Shown here piece after piece: positions 1-8,811 of a DNA stretch of 42,574 nt. Where the stretch lies: positions 1 to 42,574 of the forward strand of contig CALXLX010000015.1 of the NCBI GenBank assembly GCA_944389315.1, read 5' to 3'. Source of the DNA: an uncultured Opitutales bacterium. GTDB taxonomy: Bacteria > Verrucomicrobiota > Verrucomicrobiia > Opitutales > Intestinicryptomonadaceae. A program made the translations under genes and the position numbers. The notes beneath the pieces were generated by a model. It saw only the letters and a list, made by a program, of their open reading frames with translations, did not search any database and was not told where the DNA came from. The first letter of the stretch is position 1, and the number at the start of each line of letters is the position of its first letter.

Positions 1-35
1 AAGCGAGCAATTCAATAAGGGAGCTTTTATATAAG

Positions 36-1067
36 ATGCTGAAATTTCTAAAAAGTTTTTACTCGAGGTTTTTTTCCAACGACATAGGCATAGACCTCGG
101 TACGGCAAACACTCTCGTATTCGCGAAGGACAGGGGTGTCATAATAAGCGAGCCCAGCGTGGTGGCTATAAGGACGGACTCTAAAAAAGTTCGGGCGGTG
201 GGCTCGGAGGCAAAGAGAATGCTTGGCTCCACTCCGATGAACATAACGGCTCTCCGCCCCATGAAGGAGGGCGTAATTGCGGACTTTGAAATTACGGAGG
301 TCATGCTGCGCTACTTCATTGAAAAGGCGGGCGGCCAGCTGAATCTTGTCGCGCCGAGAGTTGTTGTGGCGGTGCCGTCGGGAATAACGGAGGTTGAGCG
401 CAGGGCGGTCAAGGAATCGGCCATAAGGGCGGGCGCGCGCATGGTGTATCTTTTGGACGAGCCTTTGGCATCGGCAATGGGCGTGGGGCTGCCGACGAGC
501 GAGCCCATCGCGAGCATGATAGTCGACATAGGCGGCGGCACCACGGAAATTGCGATAATCTCCCTGGGCGACATAGTCTATTCAAAGAGCCTGCGCGTCG
601 GCGGAGACGAGATAGACAACGCCATAGCCCAGTACATGAAAAGGGCCTACAACCTCATCATCGGCGAGCGCATGGCGGAGGAGATAAAGATAAGGGTGGG
701 CTCGGCATTCCCCCTCGACGAGGAGCTTACCATGGAGGTCAAGGGGCGCGACAGCGTCGCTGGGCTGCCCAAGTCTTTGGTGATTACCTCGCAGGAGATA
801 CGCGAGGCTTTGGACGACACTTTCAACCAGATTACCGACGCTATAAAGGAGACCTTCGAGCATTGCTCCGGCCAGCTGAGCGCCGACCTTGTAGACAGGG
901 GTCTTGTGCTTGCGGGCGGCGGGGCGCTCATACGCAATTTGAATTTGCGCATTTCCGATGTCACGGGGCTTCCGTGCTTTGTCGCGGACGATCCTCTTAG
1001 GGCGGTGGCGAACGGCACCGGCATAGTATTGCAGAATCTAAAGAAAAAGCTCGACGACGGAGAGTAG
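36..1067 (+). CDS. mreB: Rod shape-determining protein MreB
   Basis: Bacterial actin homologue that polymerises on the inner face of the membrane and positions the elongation machinery for cell-wall synthesis. The 343 residues match the usual MreB length. The phosphate-1 loop (IDLGTANTLV) is near residue 20, phosphate-2 (VDIGGGTTEI) near 165 and the adenosine motif (LVLAGGGALI) near 290. The N-terminus (MLKFLKSFYSRFF) looks like a short membrane-binding amphipathic segment. ATG at 36 is preceded by AAGGGAG at 17-23. It heads mreB-mreC-mreD-mrdA, all on the same strand with short gaps, the conserved elongasome order. Identification is secure. Confidence 0.98.
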   Translation: MLKFLKSFYSRFFSNDIGIDLGTANTLVFAKDRGVIISEPSVVAIRTDSKKVRAVGSEAKRMLGSTPMNITALRPMKEGVIADFEITEVMLRYFIEKAGGQLNLVAPRVVVAVPSGITEVERRAVKESAIRAGARMVYLLDEPLASAMGVGLPTSEPIASMIVDIGGGTTEIAIISLGDIVYSKSLRVGGDEIDNAIAQYMKRAYNLIIGERMAEEIKIRVGSAFPLDEELTMEVKGRDSVAGLPKSLVITSQEIREALDDTFNQITDAIKETFEHCSGQLSADLVDRGLVLAGGGALIRNLNLRISDVTGLPCFVADDPLRAVANGTGIVLQNLKKKLDDGE

Positions 1068-1116
1068 CGGTATTCCGTTTCGGAGGGCTTTTACATTCAA
1101 GAAAAAAGGCTGAAAA

Positions 1117-1995
1117 TTGGCGGCGAAGCGGAGTAGGGCTGTGCAGAGCGTGGCGGTCTTCGCGGCGCTGCTTTTTTTGTGCCTTTTGGGCCCGGGCGCG
1201 GTGAGGCACTTTACGGGTGGGCTGTTCGAGGAGTTCCGCGCCCCGATAGACGAGCTTCCCTCGCGCCTGTACGACCTCGAAAAATTCTGGTCCCTGCACT
1301 CCAACTCCAAGCGGGCTCTCATAGAGGCGGGAAGGGATCTGGCGCGCCTGAATGCCGCGTACGAGCTGAAGGTCTCGGAGAACTCCTCCCTTAAGGACAC
1401 TTTGCTGCGCTATGAGGCTATATTCAATTTTCCGTCGCATGAGAAGTTCAACTCTGTTGTCGCGAGGGTTGTCAGGCGCGATCTGAGCGCGTGGTGGCAG
1501 CAGATGACGGTGCGCAGGGGCTCTCTCGACGGAGTCGCCGTGGGAGACGCCGTAGTCTATGCGGGGGGCATAGTGGGCAGGGTGAGCGAGGTGTCTTTGA
1601 ATACGGCGGTTGTGGAGCTTTTAAGCAGCAGAAAGTTCAGGCTTGCGGCGCATTTTGAGGGGTCGGACGAGCCGGTGATATACCAGGGGGCGGGGGCGCT
1701 GTCCTTCCACGATCCCTGCGGGGAGGTCTCGGACGTGCCGTCGAATCTTTCGGCGAGCGCGGCGCGTCCGCTCAGGCTGGTGACCTCGAGCCTTGCGGGA
1801 ACTTTTCCCGAAGGGCTTGTCATAGGAGATGTGGTTTCTTTAAATACAGATTCCAGCGCGCTTTTCAAGGAGGGCAAGGTTGTGCTCAGGGCAGATTTAT
1901 CCGCCCTGAGGGAGGTTGTAATTCTCACGAAGGTTCTCCCGGAGGAGCAGGAAGACGCGCCGCGTGCAGGCTCGGGCGTCGGGGAGGGATCTTGA
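1117..1995 (+). CDS. mreC: Rod shape-determining protein MreC
   Basis: Membrane-anchored periplasmic scaffold that links MreB to PBP2. The 292-residue product has one N-terminal transmembrane helix (about residues 10-28, rich in A, L, F), a helical and probably coiled-coil stretch (about 55-100), then the beta-rich MreC domain. That domain carries the typical sequences GDAVVYAGGIVGRV and VELLSSRKFRLAA around residues 140-185. The start is a TTG at 1117 with AAAAAAGG upstream; no ATG fits the frame nearby. It lies 49 bases after mreB and 3 bases before mreD, so translation is probably coupled. Confidence 0.95.
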   Translation: MAAKRSRAVQSVAVFAALLFLCLLGPGAVRHFTGGLFEEFRAPIDELPSRLYDLEKFWSLHSNSKRALIEAGRDLARLNAAYELKVSENSSLKDTLLRYEAIFNFPSHEKFNSVVARVVRRDLSAWWQQMTVRRGSLDGVAVGDAVVYAGGIVGRVSEVSLNTAVVELLSSRKFRLAAHFEGSDEPVIYQGAGALSFHDPCGEVSDVPSNLSASAARPLRLVTSSLAGTFPEGLVIGDVVSLNTDSSALFKEGKVVLRADLSALREVVILTKVLPEEQEDAPRAGSGVGEGS

Positions 1996-1998
1996 AAA

Positions 1999-2529
1999 GT
2001 GAATACCCGTACGGACATAAGAATTCCGCTCATAGCGGTCTTTGAAATAGCCCTGCTCCTGATGCTCGGAATTTTAAACGACATGCTCTCGCAGTTTTCG
2101 GTGTATATCTTTGTGCCGGCTGTGCTGCTTGTCGCGCCCTGCATGTTTTTGAACTTTACTTCGGCGGTTGCGGTGGCGTTTTGCGCGGGATACATGTTCG
2201 AGGCCTTCCTTCCCGTAAGGGACGGGATAGCGGCCTTCGGCCTGCTTGCGGGAGCCCTTGCGGGGCTGTGGTTTGCGCCGAGGCTAAGGGTGCTGGGCAA
2301 ACCGTCGGTCAGCCTCGTCTTTACGGCGATGAACGCGCTTATGTTCCTTCTGTGCGCCGCCGTGATGCCGTCGGGCTCGGCGGATTGGATATCCCATGGG
2401 GAGAGGCTGTTTTTCGATTTTCTATTCTCGTCGGCCTTTACGGCGGCGGCCGCGCCGTTTGCGGTGTCGGTATGCGAGGGAATGTTCATGCTCTGCGGCA
2501 TAGATTTGGACTATTACGGGCGCGTGTAA
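1999..2529 (+). CDS. mreD: Rod shape-determining protein MreD (integral membrane)
   Basis: Small polytopic membrane protein of the elongasome. The 176-residue product is almost entirely hydrophobic, with about five membrane segments. MreD sequences diverge quickly, so the call rests on size, topology and position between mreC and the PBP2 gene rather than on a motif. The start is a GTG at 1999, just after the mreC stop, with GGAGGG (1982-1987) inside the end of mreC as a likely ribosome site. The stop codon is one base from the mrdA ATG, which implies coupled translation. Confidence 0.85.
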   Translation: MNTRTDIRIPLIAVFEIALLLMLGILNDMLSQFSVYIFVPAVLLVAPCMFLNFTSAVAVAFCAGYMFEAFLPVRDGIAAFGLLAGALAGLWFAPRLRVLGKPSVSLVFTAMNALMFLLCAAVMPSGSADWISHGERLFFDFLFSSAFTAAAAPFAVSVCEGMFMLCGIDLDYYGRV

Positions 2530-2530
2530 A

Positions 2531-4438
2531 ATGGCTAAGGTTGAATCATACACGAAAAAAAACGGCAGGCTGCTTGTATTCTTCGTGCTGTTTCCTCTCT
2601 TATTCGCGGTTCTGATAGGGGCTTTGAGCTACAAGCAGATACTCAGGCACGACGAGTACGTCAAACTCAGCGAGCGCCAGATTTTAAGGAGGGTGGTTCT
2701 CCCCGGAGCGAGGGGGGACATATTCGACCGCAACGGAAATTTGCTTGTTGGCAACTCGGCGAGGTTCTCGGCCTCGGTCTATTTCAACGAGGTCCGCAAG
2801 CCTTTCAGGGAGGAGTATAAGCGCCTCAAGGCGGATATCATTGCCAAGGCAAAACAAAGCGGCAAAAAGGCGCATATAAACTCTGCGGAACTGTCGTTCA
2901 AAGCCAGGGAAAATATTTTAAGAGGATACATAGACGAGGTTAACTCCATACTCGGCTCCTCGTACGAGCTGAACACAAAAGATTTCAACAGGCATTTTTC
3001 CAGCCGCCAGCTTCTGCCGCTCCCGCTGATTAAGGATTTAAGCCATAAGGAACACGCCATACTCGCGGAGCGGCTGCCTGTAGACGGCCCTGTACAGATA
3101 TTTTCCGACACGGCGCGCACTTATCCGTACGGCAAGCTTGCCGCGCACGCTTTGGGGTATGTCTCGCAGAGTTTCGAGAAGGTTCAGGAGGGGGCTCCGG
3201 GGGAGGAGCTGACGACGTTTTCCTTCGTGGGAAAAATCGGCAAAAGCGGCATAGAAAAGGCATTCGACGAAACTTTGTCCGGGCAGAGCGGCATTAGGAT
3301 ATATGTCGTGGACCCCAACGGTTTCCAGTACGACAAGCTCTTGGATATAGCCCCGAAAAAGGGCGGCAATGTATATTGTTCTTTGGATGCCGACTTGCAG
3401 GCAGTCGGCGAGAAGGCCATAGAGGGCAGGAAGGGAGCCGTCGTCGCGCTCGATGTCGATACGGGGGAGATACTCGCGCTTGTCAGCGAGCCGAGCTATA
3501 ATCCCGAGGATCTTTCCCCCTTCATATCAAACGCGGTTGCAAAAGATATTACAGAGCGCGAGGCGTGGCTGAACAGGGCCACCCAGGGGCTCTATCCTCC
3601 AGGCTCCACCTTCAAGGTTGCCACCGCCTGCGCTGGGCTTATGACGGGGGTGATAGACCCTTCAGCCACGGTCAACTGCACGGGCGGATACAAGGTGGGA
3701 AACAGAATTTTTCCCTGCCATAAGAGGAGCGGGCACGGAGAGGTGGACTTGCGCAAGGCCCTCGCGTACAGCTGTAACGTGTATTTTTACAAGTACGGCC
3801 TCGAGATGGGCAGCCAGGCAATATCCGCCATGGCAAAGGAGTTTGGCCTTGATTCTTCCAGCGGGGTTGAGCTTTACGAGGACGCTTGGCGCAGAAGCAT
3901 AGTTCCCACCCCGGAGATAAAAAAGAATAGGGGAGACGGCTCATGGACGGGCGGGGACACCGCAAATATGAGCATAGGGCAGGGGTATTTTAGGACTACG
4001 CCTCTGCAGGTCGCCTGCATGACGGCCTCTCTGGCCGCAAAAAGAACCCGCACGAAGGCCTCCATACTGCACGATGCCAAGCGCAAGGGCGGATTGGAAT
4101 ACCACGGGGCCGAGGAGCTTGCGCTCTCCGACGAGCAGTACAGGGCGGTCGTAGAGGGAATGATAGGGTCCGTGGAATACGGAACCTCAAAGCGTGCGGC
4201 CATAGACGGCGTGCGCGTTGCGGCAAAGTCGGGCACGGCGCAGGTTATGGTCGACGGCCGCCCGCTGACGCTTGCGTGGATGATAGCATTTGCCCCCGTC
4301 GAAAAGCCTGAGATTGCCGTGGCGGTTATAATACAAGGAGAGGTTCCGGGAGACGCCTCTGGCGGGCGCACAGCGGGCCCGGTAATCCACGATGTCCTGC
4401 AAAAATATTTCGACAAAAAGAAAATAAACGACGATTGA
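2531..4438 (+). CDS. mrdA: Penicillin-binding protein 2 (elongation transpeptidase)
   Basis: Class B penicillin-binding protein that cross-links peptidoglycan during rod elongation, anchored by one N-terminal helix (about residues 13-36). The product has 635 residues, normal for PBP2. The pedestal domain follows (RGDIFDRNGNLL near residue 60). The transpeptidase motifs are intact: SxxK is Ser359-Thr-Phe-Lys362 (PPGSTFK), SxN is Ser414-Cys-Asn416 and KSGT is 566-569. The ATG at 2531 lies one base after the mreD stop. It is the last gene of the shape operon apart from the small lipoprotein that follows 9 bases later. It would be a beta-lactam target. Confidence 0.96.
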   Translation: MAKVESYTKKNGRLLVFFVLFPLLFAVLIGALSYKQILRHDEYVKLSERQILRRVVLPGARGDIFDRNGNLLVGNSARFSASVYFNEVRKPFREEYKRLKADIIAKAKQSGKKAHINSAELSFKARENILRGYIDEVNSILGSSYELNTKDFNRHFSSRQLLPLPLIKDLSHKEHAILAERLPVDGPVQIFSDTARTYPYGKLAAHALGYVSQSFEKVQEGAPGEELTTFSFVGKIGKSGIEKAFDETLSGQSGIRIYVVDPNGFQYDKLLDIAPKKGGNVYCSLDADLQAVGEKAIEGRKGAVVALDVDTGEILALVSEPSYNPEDLSPFISNAVAKDITEREAWLNRATQGLYPPGSTFKVATACAGLMTGVIDPSATVNCTGGYKVGNRIFPCHKRSGHGEVDLRKALAYSCNVYFYKYGLEMGSQAISAMAKEFGLDSSSGVELYEDAWRRSIVPTPEIKKNRGDGSWTGGDTANMSIGQGYFRTTPLQVACMTASLAAKRTRTKASILHDAKRKGGLEYHGAEELALSDEQYRAVVEGMIGSVEYGTSKRAAIDGVRVAAKSGTAQVMVDGRPLTLAWMIAFAPVEKPEIAVAVIIQGEVPGDASGGRTAGPVIHDVLQKYFDKKKINDD

Positions 4439-4447
4439 TATAGATAT

Positions 4448-4807
4448 ATGAACATGCTTAAGTTTTTTACAGCAACCGCGCTTTTCTTGGCTTTTGCGCT
4501 TTGCGGGTGCGAGAAGAAAACCCCGGGGGTTTTGGAGCTTTCTGAAGTGGAGCTTTCCTCTCCGGAGATTTTGGAGAACGGAATTTCCTTCAAAGGCAAA
4601 TGCAAGGATCCCTCCGTGCGCGTTTCGCAAATAGACGTAAGGTACGAGCCCAAAGACGCCAACGCATGGGTGAGGGTCAGGCCCGTACAGCCCGGGTTTA
4701 CGGACGAGCACGCCAAGAACTCTTTCGGGTTTACGGTCTTAAAGGCGCCTTCGGTAAAGAAGATACAGTTCGGAGAGTCCAGAAAGGAGATATGGCGGGC
4801 GGAGTAA
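4448..4807 (+). CDS. Small predicted lipoprotein of unknown function
   Basis: A 119-residue protein that starts with a lipoprotein signal: a hydrophobic stretch (FFTATALFLAFAL) followed by the lipobox Leu-Cys-Gly-Cys around residues 18-21. The mature part is short, charged and probably beta-rich. It ends IWRAE. I do not recognise a family. It begins 9 bases after mrdA and is likely co-transcribed with the shape genes, so a cell-envelope role is plausible, but that is inference from position only. An alternative start is Met3 (4454). No clear Shine-Dalgarno sequence precedes either. Confidence 0.75.
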   Translation: MNMLKFFTATALFLAFALCGCEKKTPGVLELSEVELSSPEILENGISFKGKCKDPSVRVSQIDVRYEPKDANAWVRVRPVQPGFTDEHAKNSFGFTVLKAPSVKKIQFGESRKEIWRAE

Positions 4808-4985
4808 ATCCGTAGATTTTCCAGACATATCCTTTTCCCGTTGAGGCGCGGAAGATGCGCAGTTGCATGGGGAGCATCTTGTGTACTGAGATTTCTTCGG
4901 GTTTGGCTAAGGCGCGATTTTTTAGAAAAGATTTGCGCTTTTGGGTCAAATGCCTTGGACTTAACGGTTAAATTTTATAACGGCA

Positions 4986-6929
4986 ATGATACAGAAAGAA
5001 AATATACTTAAACTGCTTGCCCTTCCGCAGGCGCAGGCAAAACTTCTCGATTCGGCCAAGAGCAACATAGAAAAGTTGCTCGACGAAAATTTTCTGCCCG
5101 ACTGGGCTATGAGCACCCTTGCGCAGCTGCTTGAAAGCGGCGCCTACGAGGAGCTTAACGACAGGTTTTTCACGGTAATAGCCTTCGGAACGGGTGGCAT
5201 GAGGGGCAGGACCATAGGCAAGGTTTCCCCCTCCGCGGAACTGGGGAAGGTGTCTGAGCAGGGTACGCCCGAGCATGCCGCTTTGGGGACAAACAATATG
5301 AACGACTTTACCGTCGCCCGCGCCACGATAGGCCTTTTCAACTACTGCAAAAAATATTGCTCTGCAAACGGCCTTGGGCGGCCGAGCCTTGTTGTGGCGC
5401 ACGACGTGCGCCACTTTTCCCGCCATTTTTGCGAGCTTATAGCCTCGATATGGACGGGGCTTGGCGGCGAGGCCATGATATTTGACGGGCCCCGCAGCAC
5501 TCCGCAGCTTTCCTTCAGCGTGCGCGAGCTTAAGACCACGGCGGGAATAGTTGTCACGGCGTCGCACAATCCGTCGCACGACAACGGCTACAAGGTATAT
5601 TTTTCCGACGGCGCGCAGGTAATCAGCCCCGTTGCCGAGGGCATCGTAGAGGAGGTCTCAAAGGTCTCTTGGGGCGATGTAAAGAGCCGTCTTAACATAG
5701 ATTTAAAAGACGTGCGCGCCGTTCCCGCCGCGGCGGAGGAGGCGTACATAAAGGCCATAGAAGCCTGCGTGATAGACACCCAGGCCATGCGCAAAAACAA
5801 GCCCAAGCTGGTATTTACAGCCGTGCATGGAACGGGGGCTACTCTGTGCCCGAAGATTATGCGCCATTTCGGGCTCGAGCCCGTTTTGGTCGACGAGCAG
5901 ATGAAGATGGATCCGCGTTTCCCGACGGTCAAACAGCCGAATCCCGAGTATCCGGAGACTTTGTCCATGGGCATAGCCAAGGCTCTCGAGGTCTCGGCAG
6001 ACTGCCTTATGGCCACAGACCCCGACGCCGACAGAATGGGCGTTGCCGTCCGCACGCGCGACGGCTCCATGCGCCTGCTTACGGGCAACATGATAGGCGC
6101 GCTTTTGGAGGAGTACCGCATATCGAGAATGGAGGAGTTCGGCTGGATAAAGGAGCCCAAGAACTGCGCGATAATAAAGACCTTTGTCACCTCGCCTTTG
6201 CAGGACGCCATCGCCGCAGCGCACGGCCTGAAGTGCATAAACACTCTTACCGGGTTTAAGTGGATAGGCGGAAGGCTCGAGCACTACCAGAGGCAGTTGG
6301 CCTCGTCTCTAAACGGCGAGGATTATGACGGCATTTCTTACGAGCGCCGCCGCGAGCTCTACCAGAAGCACTCCACATTCTTCGTATTCGGCGGCGAGGA
6401 GAGCTACGGCTATCTTGCCACGGACTACGTGCGCGACAAGGACGCAAACGCCGCCGTGATAATGTTCAGCGAGATGACCGCATGGCTCAAGGGCAGGGGC
6501 ATGACGGTCGACGAGTATCTCGACGAGATTTACCTGAAGTACGGCTATTTCTACGAGTCCTTGAAGAGCGTATACCGCGAGGGTGCCGCCGGCGCGAAGA
6601 AGATACAGGACTTTTTAAAGTCCATAGCCGAAAAGCCCATAGAGGAGGTTTGCGGGGTGAAGGTCGCCAAGGCTACGGACTTTTTCAAGGACGAGATATT
6701 CGACGCCGACGGCTTGAAGATTCCGCGCGAAAAATTCTTCTTCTACGAGCTTGAGAACGGCTACAAGTTTGCGATACGCGCAAGCGGCACGGAGCCGAAG
6801 ATAAAGTTCTACGGGTTTGCCAAGGAGTCTGTTTCGGACAAGTCCCAGCTTGCCGGCGCCAAAGAGCGAGCAAAGGCCGAGCTTGAGCGCATGCTCGACG
6901 GCTTGGAAAAGATATTCGACGCCCGGTAG
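4986..6929 (+). CDS. Phosphohexose mutase (phosphoglucomutase / phosphomannomutase family)
   Basis: Cytoplasmic alpha-D-phosphohexomutase that interconverts sugar 1- and 6-phosphates, most likely glucose 1-/6-phosphate for glycogen and cell-wall precursors. All four family motifs are present. The phosphoserine loop is TASHNP with Ser193, and the Mg-binding loop is Asp345-Pro-Asp347-Ala-Asp349-Arg. The sugar-binding loop is GGEES around 469-473, and the phosphate-binding loop RASGTEPK is around 598-605. At 647 residues it is a little longer than the roughly 575-residue PgcA type. The GEES loop and length favour phosphoglucomutase, but the substrate cannot be settled from sequence. It stands alone and is followed by a good terminator. 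The spacer of 178 bases before it shows no clear promoter. Confidence 0.92.
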   Translation: MIQKENILKLLALPQAQAKLLDSAKSNIEKLLDENFLPDWAMSTLAQLLESGAYEELNDRFFTVIAFGTGGMRGRTIGKVSPSAELGKVSEQGTPEHAALGTNNMNDFTVARATIGLFNYCKKYCSANGLGRPSLVVAHDVRHFSRHFCELIASIWTGLGGEAMIFDGPRSTPQLSFSVRELKTTAGIVVTASHNPSHDNGYKVYFSDGAQVISPVAEGIVEEVSKVSWGDVKSRLNIDLKDVRAVPAAAEEAYIKAIEACVIDTQAMRKNKPKLVFTAVHGTGATLCPKIMRHFGLEPVLVDEQMKMDPRFPTVKQPNPEYPETLSMGIAKALEVSADCLMATDPDADRMGVAVRTRDGSMRLLTGNMIGALLEEYRISRMEEFGWIKEPKNCAIIKTFVTSPLQDAIAAAHGLKCINTLTGFKWIGGRLEHYQRQLASSLNGEDYDGISYERRRELYQKHSTFFVFGGEESYGYLATDYVRDKDANAAVIMFSEMTAWLKGRGMTVDEYLDEIYLKYGYFYESLKSVYREGAAGAKKIQDFLKSIAEKPIEEVCGVKVAKATDFFKDEIFDADGLKIPREKFFFYELENGYKFAIRASGTEPKIKFYGFAKESVSDKSQLAGAKERAKAELERMLDGLEKIFDAR

Positions 6930-6947
6930 TTAGTTTAGCATTTCCCA

Positions 6948-6986
6948 CGCCGCAATCCGAATGTTTTTCGCTTTGCGGCGTTTTTT
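6948..6986 (+). terminator. Rho-independent terminator after the phosphohexose mutase
   Basis: Inverted repeat CGCCGCAA (6948-6955) and TTGCGGCG (6973-6980) with a 17-base loop, followed by six T. It also argues against starting the next gene upstream at 6961, because that start would sit inside the terminator. Confidence 0.75.
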
Positions 6987-7026
6987 ATTTTTGAAACAAA
7001 AAGGGTTTTCCGGCGCTATTTCTATT

Positions 7027-7962
7027 ATGAAAAAGATATTTGCTTTTTTTGCCGCATGCGCGTGTTGCGCATTTTCCATATATGCGCAGGAGCAGCTTTT
7101 CGAGGACAGGGATTTCGCCGGAGGGTTCAGGCTTTCTGCCACGGATTCCCGCGCGAAACCCGTTGAGGTGGGCTATGTATTTTCCGACGGCAAGGATAGG
7201 CCAAAGTGGAGGCTCGCCCAGTGGGGAACGAACTATTCCCTCGAAGGGGCGGAGGAAAAGGCCGAGGGGAACTCAAAAATTGTCGAGAATGTCGGCAAGC
7301 TTGTCAGGCTGGGCAAGGACGGCAAAGATACGGTGCTTCGCCTTGAAATCAGGGCCGGCGACGACTACGGCGGGAAATTGAGAAAGCCCGGCGAAGCGTG
7401 GCCGCATCTGCTTATAGAGCAGTCTTTCGGTGCATTGCCGAAGGTCTCCGAAATTAAGAATTTCAGGGTGTCCTACGAGGTAAAAATCTCCGATGTCCGG
7501 GCCGTATGCAAGGAGCGCATGGACAAATCCCTGCATGCCGCGCAGCTTGTCATGTTCTTTACCCTGCAGGACAGGAACAAGGCTTCCGCCGGCTACGGAG
7601 ACTATATTTGGTTCGGCCTGCCCATATACGACTCCCGCCACGATTTTCCTCCCGCGCACAAAGCCGTAGATGCGGGCAAGGCCGACGCAACCTCAAAATA
7701 CATATACGCCGTAGACGGCAGAAAACTTCACCGCTCCAAGATGCGTTTCGACAGATGGATTAAGTTCGACAAGGACGTTCTTCCCCTGATGAAGGAGGCT
7801 CTCGAAGATGCGTTTAAAAAAGGCTACCTGAAAAATTCCGAGCTTAAGGATGTTGCCATATCGGGCATGAATACGGGCTGGGAGATGCCCGGGCCCTTCA
7901 ACGCGGCGGCGGAATATAAAAATCTCTCGGCCACATATGAAAAAAGGCCCGCGCGGAAATAA
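7027..7962 (+). CDS. Secreted protein of unknown function
   Basis: A 311-residue protein with a clear Sec signal peptide (MKKIFAFFAACACCAFSIYA, likely cleaved before QEQ). The mature part has no membrane helix and is rich in aromatic and charged residues, with alternating hydrophobic strands that suggest a beta-sandwich like the lectin or glycan-binding folds. Segments such as DYIWFGLPIYDSRHDF and FDRWIKFDKDV look like structured core, but I cannot name a family. The start at 7027 is preferred over an in-frame ATG at 6961 because it gives an intact signal peptide and leaves the terminator outside the gene. hisA starts 55 bases downstream. Confidence 0.8.
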   Translation: MKKIFAFFAACACCAFSIYAQEQLFEDRDFAGGFRLSATDSRAKPVEVGYVFSDGKDRPKWRLAQWGTNYSLEGAEEKAEGNSKIVENVGKLVRLGKDGKDTVLRLEIRAGDDYGGKLRKPGEAWPHLLIEQSFGALPKVSEIKNFRVSYEVKISDVRAVCKERMDKSLHAAQLVMFFTLQDRNKASAGYGDYIWFGLPIYDSRHDFPPAHKAVDAGKADATSKYIYAVDGRKLHRSKMRFDRWIKFDKDVLPLMKEALEDAFKKGYLKNSELKDVAISGMNTGWEMPGPFNAAAEYKNLSATYEKRPARK

Positions 7963-8017
7963 AAAACGGGTGAATTTTGTTGTAAGGAGTTTTTTATTAG
8001 GGCAGGATTTTTTGGAA

Positions 8018-8752
8018 ATGAATATTTATCCCGCAATAGACATACAGGGCGGCAAGTGCGTCAGGCTGAAAAAGGGCGTAGCCGCAGACAGCACGGTGTA
8101 TTTTGAAAACCCGCTCGACGCGGCCAAGCTCTTTATGGATTCGGGCGCAAAGTGGATACACCTGGTAGATTTGGACGGGGCTTTCGGAGGGGTTCCGTCG
8201 TGCCTGCCTTTTGTAGAAAAGATTGCCGCTCTTGGGGCGAAGGTTCAGACGGGCGGCGGAATGAGATCCGCGGAGTGCGTGCGCGCGGCCGTAGAGGCGG
8301 GGGCGTCGAGGGTTGTCGTGGGCACGCGGGCGTGCTCGCAGCCTGAGTTCGTCTCGGAGCTGGTCTCTTTATTCGGCCCCAAAATAGCTGTTGGCATAGA
8401 CGCAAAGGGAGGCAAGGTTGCGGTGAAAGGCTGGGTGGAAGTCAGCGGGGTGTCGGCCTCCGAGATGGCTTCAGACATGGCCTCGCGCGGCGTGTCCGCC
8501 ATAATATACACCGATATAGACACCGACGGCATGCTGACGGGCGCAAACATACCCGCCCAGGAAGCCATGTTAAAGACTCTTGCGGACACAAGAACTTCTC
8601 TTATCGCCTCTGGCGGGGTGTCATGTCTTGCGGACGTAGAAAAACTCTCCGCGCTTGCAAAGAATTATTCCAATTTCGACGGCGCGATAGTGGGGAAAGC
8701 CATATACGAAAATAAAATATCGCTGCCTGAATTGCTTAAGTTGCAGTCTTAA
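8018..8752 (+). CDS. hisA: HisA: phosphoribosylformimino-AICAR ribotide isomerase
   Basis: Fourth step of histidine biosynthesis, an Amadori isomerisation of ProFAR to PRFAR on a (beta-alpha)8 barrel. The product has 244 residues, matching the usual length. The N-terminus (MNIYPAIDIQGGKCVRL) places the catalytic acid at Asp8. The second catalytic Asp falls at 128 in VGIDAKGG. The phosphate-binding repeats (GGGMRS near 85-90 and ASGGVS near 195-200) are visible. The frame stays open upstream to 7937, but that would overlap the previous gene and add 27 unrelated residues, so ATG 8018 is chosen. No other his genes are nearby, so the pathway is dispersed in this genome. Confidence 0.95.
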   Translation: MNIYPAIDIQGGKCVRLKKGVAADSTVYFENPLDAAKLFMDSGAKWIHLVDLDGAFGGVPSCLPFVEKIAALGAKVQTGGGMRSAECVRAAVEAGASRVVVGTRACSQPEFVSELVSLFGPKIAVGIDAKGGKVAVKGWVEVSGVSASEMASDMASRGVSAIIYTDIDTDGMLTGANIPAQEAMLKTLADTRTSLIASGGVSCLADVEKLSALAKNYSNFDGAIVGKAIYENKISLPELLKLQS

Positions 8753-8770
8753 TTTTCCCTATTGCCGTGT

Positions 8771-8804
8771 AAAAAAGCGGGGGAGGTCGTTTCCCCGCTT
8801 TTTT
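8771..8804 (+). terminator. Bidirectional terminator between hisA and the converging gene
   Basis: Perfect 12-base inverted repeat AAAAAAGCGGGG (8771-8782) and CCCCGCTTTTTT (8793-8804) with a 10-base loop. The A and T arms give a U-run on either strand, so it can end both hisA and the minus-strand gene that stops at 8812. Confidence 0.85.
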
Positions 8805-8811
8805 CATATAT

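Noticed and set aside
8018..8752. hisA as part of a his operon
   Set aside because: Neighbours on both sides are unrelated and terminators isolate it.
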